Below are positions 60,588-64,000 of a DNA stretch of 64,000 nt, piece after piece. The DNA is taken from contig NZ_CP072392.1 in assembly GCF_017742835.1 (NCBI RefSeq), forward strand, positions 2,788,387-2,852,386, written 5' to 3'. Position numbers and translations under genes: made by a program. Source of the stretch: Aquabacter sp. L1I39. Its GTDB lineage: Bacteria; Pseudomonadota; Alphaproteobacteria; Rhizobiales; Xanthobacteraceae. The notes under the pieces were generated by a model, which was not told where the DNA came from, made no database searches, and saw only the letters and a program-made list of their open reading frames with translations. Positions within the stretch are counted from its first letter, which is position 1, and the number at the start of each line of letters is the position of its first letter.

Positions 60588-61694
60588 TCACTTGCCGCGC
60601 TTGAACGAGGTCCAGGTCTTGGTGACCACGCGCTGCACGTCCTGGGGATAGGTGGTCACCGTGAACAGAAGGCCCATCGTCTCCGCATTGGGATAGATGG
60701 ACGGGTTGTCCAGGATGTCCTTGTCGATGAACTTCTGCGAGGCGAGGTTGCCGTTCGCATAGGAAATGTAGTTCGTGTTCTTGGCTGCCACTTCGGGCTT
60801 CATCATGTAATTGATGAAGGCGAGGGCCTCATCCACGTTCTTGGCATCCTTCGGGATGGCGAAGTTATCGAACCACATCAGCGCGCCTTCCTTCGGGATG
60901 GCATAGGCGATGGTGACCGGCTTCTTCTTGGTCTTCTTGGCGGCTTCCTCGGCGCGGGTCTTGGCCTGGAACACGTCGCCCGACCAGCCCACCGCCAGAC
61001 AGATGTCGCCGCGCGCCAGCGCATTGATATAGCCGGAGGAATCGAACTTACGGATATAGGGTCGGATCTTCAGGAGCAGCTCGCCGGCCTTGGCGATATC
61101 GGCGGGATCCTTGGAATCGGGATTGAGGCCGAGATAGCGCAGGGCCGAGGGAATGATCTCCTCGGGGCCGTCCAGCATGTAGACGCCGCAATCCTTCAGC
61201 TTGGAGAGGTTCTCCGGCTTGAAGACGATGTCCCAGGTGTTCATGGGAATGTCGCCGAGGCGCGCCTTGACCGCATCCACATTGTAGCCGATGCCGGTGG
61301 TGCCCCACATATAGTTCACGGCATATTCGTTGCCGGGATCATAGACGCCGAGGCGCTTGGTGATTTCCGGCCAGGCATATTGCAGGTTCGGCAGCTTGGA
61401 CTTGTCCAGCTTCTGGAACACGCCCGCCTTGATCTGGCGCTGCAGGAACGAGCCGGTGGGGACCACCACGTCATAGCCGGTCTTGCCGGCGAGCAGCTTG
61501 GTCTCCAGCACCTCGTTGCTGTCGAAGACGTCGTAGCGAACCTTGATCCCGGTTTCCTTGGTGAACTCCTCGATGACCGACTCGTCGATATAGTCGGACC
61601 AGTTATAGACGTTCACCACCTTTTGCTGGGCGAGCGCGGGCACGGCGCCGAAGGCGATCGTGCCGAGCGCGGCCAGGAGGGCGAGGCGACGCAT
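60588..61694 (-). CDS. Polyamine-type ABC transporter substrate-binding protein (PotD/PotF-like)
   Basis: A 368-residue periplasmic binding protein. The signal peptide ends near ALAQQK (about residue 23). The mature start VVNVYNWSDYIDESVIEEF and the blocks YDVVVPTGSFLQRQIKAG, NYMWGTTGIGYN and ALMWFDNFAIPKDAKN are typical for spermidine/putrescine binding proteins. Transport subunits are not in the window. ATG 61694 gives a proper signal peptide. The ligand may be putrescine or a related polyamine; not proven. Confidence 0.92.
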   Translation of the reverse strand: MRRLALLAALGTIAFGAVPALAQQKVVNVYNWSDYIDESVIEEFTKETGIKVRYDVFDSNEVLETKLLAGKTGYDVVVPTGSFLQRQIKAGVFQKLDKSKLPNLQYAWPEITKRLGVYDPGNEYAVNYMWGTTGIGYNVDAVKARLGDIPMNTWDIVFKPENLSKLKDCGVYMLDGPEEIIPSALRYLGLNPDSKDPADIAKAGELLLKIRPYIRKFDSSGYINALARGDICLAVGWSGDVFQAKTRAEEAAKKTKKKPVTIAYAIPKEGALMWFDNFAIPKDAKNVDEALAFINYMMKPEVAAKNTNYISYANGNLASQKFIDKDILDNPSIYPNAETMGLLFTVTTYPQDVQRVVTKTWTSFKRGK

Positions 61695-61863
61695 GTGAGG
61701 CTCCTCTAGAAGGTCCACGATAGCCGTTGAACCGGCTTCGCCACGGTCAGGCTATTGCGAGGACGGGCGCCGCTCAACTGCTTATCCACCGGGCCGCTGC
61801 GTTGCGGCATCCGGTCACGAGCCGTCGCAGGGGAAGGGTTGGCGCCGACGATCTGGCCTCAGG

Positions 61864-62034
61864 CTAGGTCACCTTGTCGAGAAGCAGGAAGAAGACCAGC
61901 ACCAGCAGGGCGAGGCCGAGGAACAACCCGAACAGGACCAGGGAGATGCGCCGGGCGACGGCGGAGACGTTCATGAAGCCGAGTGCGCCGGCAATCATCG
62001 AGATGATCAGGAAGATGACGGCATACTTCAACAT
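61864..62034 (-). CDS. DUF1328 small membrane protein (YtjA-like)
   Basis: A 56-residue, two-helix membrane protein of the DUF1328 family: MLKYAVIFLIISMIAGALGF and a second helix with LVLFGLFLGLALLVLVFFLL. Function unknown. Many DUF1328 genes are stress-inducible. The promoter region carries an EcfG-like match. The ATG at 62034 is the canonical family start; an in-frame ATG four codons earlier is also possible. Confidence 0.88.
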   Translation of the reverse strand: MLKYAVIFLIISMIAGALGFMNVSAVARRISLVLFGLFLGLALLVLVFFLLLDKVT

Positions 62035-62086
62035 GGGGGCCTCCACCGGGCGTGGTCCTGTGATCCGGCGGGCGGATCGCAGCGGG

Positions 62087-62112
62087 AACCACGCAGAGGA
62101 GTTGGAGGTTCC
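62087..62112 (-). promoter_or_regulatory. EcfG-like promoter before the DUF1328 gene
   Basis: On the minus strand GGAAC (62112-62108), 17 bases, GGTT (62090-62087). The -35 box is exact and the -10 box has one change from CGTT. It also forms the dyad GGGAACC-N16-GGTTCCC. The start codon is 52 bases downstream. Confidence 0.45.
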
Positions 62113-62120
62113 CCGTTCCG

Positions 62121-62519
62121 TCAGCGGCTGTTGAGCCAGCGGCGGATTTCATCCTTCAGGCGCAGGAAGTCCCAGAAGGCGGCGGCCACCACCACGAGCG
62201 GCACCAGCGCCAGCACCAAAGCGGTGGTGGATGATACGCCGATCGCCCCCTGCAGAAAGTCATAGGCGAAATAGGTGGTCAGAGCGGTCACGGCGGCGGC
62301 GATGATCAGGTAGACCTTGCGGGTCAACCTCCAGACCGCAAACGCCAGGAGCACCAGAACGGCAAGCACCAAAGCCAGCCCCCAGGCCCAGCCGAGCCCG
62401 AAAGTCACCGCGGCGAAGCGCCCGGCGGAGACGGAGAAGAGCCCAACCGTCGCCAGCAGCAACAAGCCAGCCCGCAGGCGCAAGATGGATGGGGCGCCGG
62501 CATTGTGAGACATGGACAT
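62121..62519 (-). CDS. Small integral membrane protein of unknown function
   Basis: A 132-residue protein with about four hydrophobic segments, for example LRAGLLLLATVGLFSVSAG and LGWAWGLALVLAVLVLLAFAV. The C-terminal tail is basic and amphipathic (FWDFLRLKDEIRRWLNSR). I recognise no family. The ATG at 62519 is preferred over 62513; the frame further upstream is not coding-like. It lies 86 bases before the DUF1328 gene on the same strand. Confidence 0.65.
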   Translation of the reverse strand: MSMSHNAGAPSILRLRAGLLLLATVGLFSVSAGRFAAVTFGLGWAWGLALVLAVLVLLAFAVWRLTRKVYLIIAAAVTALTTYFAYDFLQGAIGVSSTTALVLALVPLVVVAAAFWDFLRLKDEIRRWLNSR

Positions 62520-62880
62520 CGCTGAATTCCCCCTTCGGCCCGCTTGCGGCGAGCCTAGGCCGAAAACATGTTCTCCATCAATAACGCGCAGCCGGTTGCG
62601 GATGGCAATGCCGGCCGGCAGCGTTGCGCCTCTGCCACTCACCCGACCCGTCGGACCTCCGAGCGGATTTGTTAGGCACGGATTCACCCAGCCGGGCGTT
62701 TGTGTCCGCATACCCCGGCGCCCAGATGGTGCTTTCCCCGCGAGGGACTAACGTGATGCACCGGCAACCCCCATTTGTGAGGGGTGGCATGGAACCGCAG
62801 ACACCGCCGCGAGCTTTGTCTGCGCGGCAAGGCGCGTGGGCCGTTCGCACAGGGCCGAAGGGGCGCACAGGAGACGAAGC
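62520..62880. other. 361-base divergent intergenic region
   Basis: This lies between the minus-strand membrane protein gene and the plus-strand lipid kinase-like gene. I see no credible coding sequence, RNA gene or repeat. It should contain both promoters; a GGAAC box at about 62790 has no matching -10 box. Confidence 0.4.
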
Positions 62881-63819
62881 ATGGGGCGGACGCTTGTGGT
62901 TCTGAACGCGCAGGCGGGCACCGTTCGGGATGTGGGTGCGGAGAAGGTTCGCGCGGAGGTGGACGCCGCCCTCACCTTGCCTGGCCAGGAGGCGGACGTG
63001 CGGGTGCTGGAGGGACCCGAGATGGTGGCCGCCATCGGGGATGTGCGCCGTTCTGGCTACGACACGCTCGTGGTCGGAGCGGGCGATGGCACCGTGAGCT
63101 ATGCCGCCTCCGTGCTGTGCGGTTCCAACATCACGCTCGGGGTGCTGCCGCTCGGCACCATGAACCTGCTCGCCTACGATATCGGCCTGCCGCGGGACCT
63201 GACGGCGGCCCTCGAGGCGCTGCGGCACGCCAAGGCGAAGCGAATCGACCTTGCCACCTTGAACGGACGCGCCTTCCACGGCGTGTCGGGCCTCGGCTTC
63301 TTCACCCAGATGGCCATGGCGCGCGAGCAGATGCGCTCCACGCGCGGTCGCGTGCTGGGCTGGTTCCTGGCGCTGGGGCGTGCGGTGGTGCGCTCGGGCC
63401 GCCTCTCGCTGGAACTGGAGATCGAGGGCCAGCGGGCGCCCATCGACGCCTATGCGGCGCTCGTTACCAACAACGTGTTCGACATGTCCGGCTGGCACCG
63501 TTCGCGGCTCAATGCCGGCGTGCTGGAAATCCACGTGGCCGAGGATCGCGGCGCGCTTGCCCGCATTAAGGCCGGGGCGGACCTGCTTGTGGAGGCCTGG
63601 CGGGACAATCCCGGCATCCATTCCTTCCAGGCGAAGGCGGTGACCATCCATGGCCTGCGCCGCCGACGCGCCTGGGTGGCCACCGACGGGGAGATCACCC
63701 GCGAGACCTTGCCGCTGCGTTATGAAGTGGCGCCCGGCGCGCTCTCCCTCCTGATGCCGCCGGATGCGTCCCAGTGGCAGGCGGAGGCGGTGGCAGACGT
63801 GAAGAGCGCGGCAAGCTGA
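62881..63819 (+). CDS. Diacylglycerol kinase-family lipid kinase
   Basis: A 312-residue protein with the DAGK catalytic fold. The nucleotide-binding loop GAGDGTVSYAAS is close to the GGDGT signature, GVLPLGTMNLLAYDIGLP is the following NDFAR-like block, and the C-terminal WVATDGEI is the usual DGE motif. It probably phosphorylates diacylglycerol, a sphingolipid-type base or another lipid. ATG 62881 fits; the frame before it is not conserved in type. It is followed by a perfect hairpin. Confidence 0.85.
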   Translation: MGRTLVVLNAQAGTVRDVGAEKVRAEVDAALTLPGQEADVRVLEGPEMVAAIGDVRRSGYDTLVVGAGDGTVSYAASVLCGSNITLGVLPLGTMNLLAYDIGLPRDLTAALEALRHAKAKRIDLATLNGRAFHGVSGLGFFTQMAMAREQMRSTRGRVLGWFLALGRAVVRSGRLSLELEIEGQRAPIDAYAALVTNNVFDMSGWHRSRLNAGVLEIHVAEDRGALARIKAGADLLVEAWRDNPGIHSFQAKAVTIHGLRRRRAWVATDGEITRETLPLRYEVAPGALSLLMPPDASQWQAEAVADVKSAAS

Positions 63820-63823
63820 ACGC

Positions 63824-63851
63824 GAAGGCCGGCGGGGGGCCGCCGGCCTTC
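63824..63851. terminator. Bidirectional hairpin between lipid kinase and universal stress protein genes
   Basis: A perfect 12-bp stem (GAAGGCCGGCGG, loop GGGG, CCGCCGGCCTTC) between convergent stops at 63819 and 63879. No T-run follows. Confidence 0.65.
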
Positions 63852-63878
63852 GGTTGGGATGAGCGGACCGGATCCGGC

Positions 63879-64000
63879 TCAGTGCGCCATGAGCACCGGA
63901 ACGGTCATGGTGGAGAGGATTTCGCGGGTCACGCCGCCCAGTACCAGCTCCCGCAGCGGGGAGTGGCCATAGCCGCCCATGACCACGAGGTCCGCGCCCT
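63879..64000 (-). CDS. Universal stress protein, C-terminal part (cut by window end)
   Basis: The minus-strand frame from the window edge reads GADLVVMGGYGHSPLRELVL, then GGVTREILSTMTVPVLMAH and stop. This is the typical end of a UspA-family protein: the GxxGHS ATP-binding loop, then the last strand PVLMAH. Only about 40 residues are visible. It is likely part of a stress response; the number of Usp domains cannot be judged. Confidence 0.85.
   Translation of the reverse strand, partial: GADLVVMGGYGHSPLRELVLGGVTREILSTMTVPVLMAH

Overview
The window is a GC-rich chromosomal segment of an alphaproteobacterium. Its markers point to the order Hyphomicrobiales (Rhizobiales), most likely Xanthobacteraceae or a close relative. 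The evidence is the trkH-dat-hfq-hflX-mazG order, an acpXL/lpxXL very-long-chain fatty acid cluster for lipid A, a DUF1013 cell-cycle regulator (TrcR), an NDUFS4-like complex I protein, Ku/LigD end joining and a choline-kinase-like ThrB. I see no phage, insertion sequence, CRISPR array or rRNA. Almost the whole window is packed with intact genes; only the first (trkH) and last (universal stress protein) are cut by the window edge.

Layout. 0-9.4 kb: potassium transport, D-amino acid transaminase, Hfq and HflX, a YciI-like protein, MazG, TrmO, then a minus-strand sixA-ycjX-ycjF group. 9.6-18.6 kb: FAD oxidoreductase, MipA/OmpV outer membrane protein, DksA, NDUFS4-like protein, tRNA-Arg(UCU), a 2-hydroxyacid dehydrogenase, a QseBC-like two-component pair, an L,D-transpeptidase lipoprotein and a divergent LysR/tautomerase pair. 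18.6-23.5 kb: a TetR-YciI-cupin-SnoaL gene group, the glutathione-dependent formaldehyde pathway (fghA, adhC) and an EamA exporter. 23.6-28.9 kb: a non-homologous end-joining island (ku1-ligD convergent with ku2) with two small stress-type genes. 28.9-38.3 kb: GntR regulator, MOSC/amidotransferase pair divergent from a MocR regulator, UDP-sugar epimerase, SufE and a TRAP transporter. 38.4-42.2 kb: purEK, a CDP-diacylglycerol pyrophosphatase-like protein and a receiver-GGDEF protein with degenerate motifs. 42.3-48.5 kb: the lipid A very-long-chain fatty acid operon. 48.7-64 kb: hisC, AidB-like dehydrogenase, HXXEE protein, moaB, zinc metallopeptidase, queF, enolase, TrcR, ispH-thrB-rnhA, a PotD/PotF-like binding protein, small membrane proteins, a lipid/diacylglycerol kinase-like protein and a universal stress protein.

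How the genes work together. acpXL, fabZXL, fabF2XL, fabF1XL, an SDR, adh2XL and lpxXL are collinear on the minus strand. Together they supply carrier, condensing pair, ketoreductase, dehydratase, enoyl reductase and the acyltransferase that places the long acyl chain on lipid A. Both Ku loci, the 80-residue gene and a DUF1328 gene are preceded by sequences of the GGAAC-N16/17-nGTT (or CATT) type. That is the promoter form of the alphaproteobacterial general stress sigma factor EcfG/RpoE2, so end joining here may be a general-stress output. Several regulators have clear dyad-symmetric candidate operators next to them (TetR 20546-20587, MocR 31197-31218, GntR 29718-29735, LysR 18121-18143). A LacI-type site at 38271-38284 precedes the TRAP operon.
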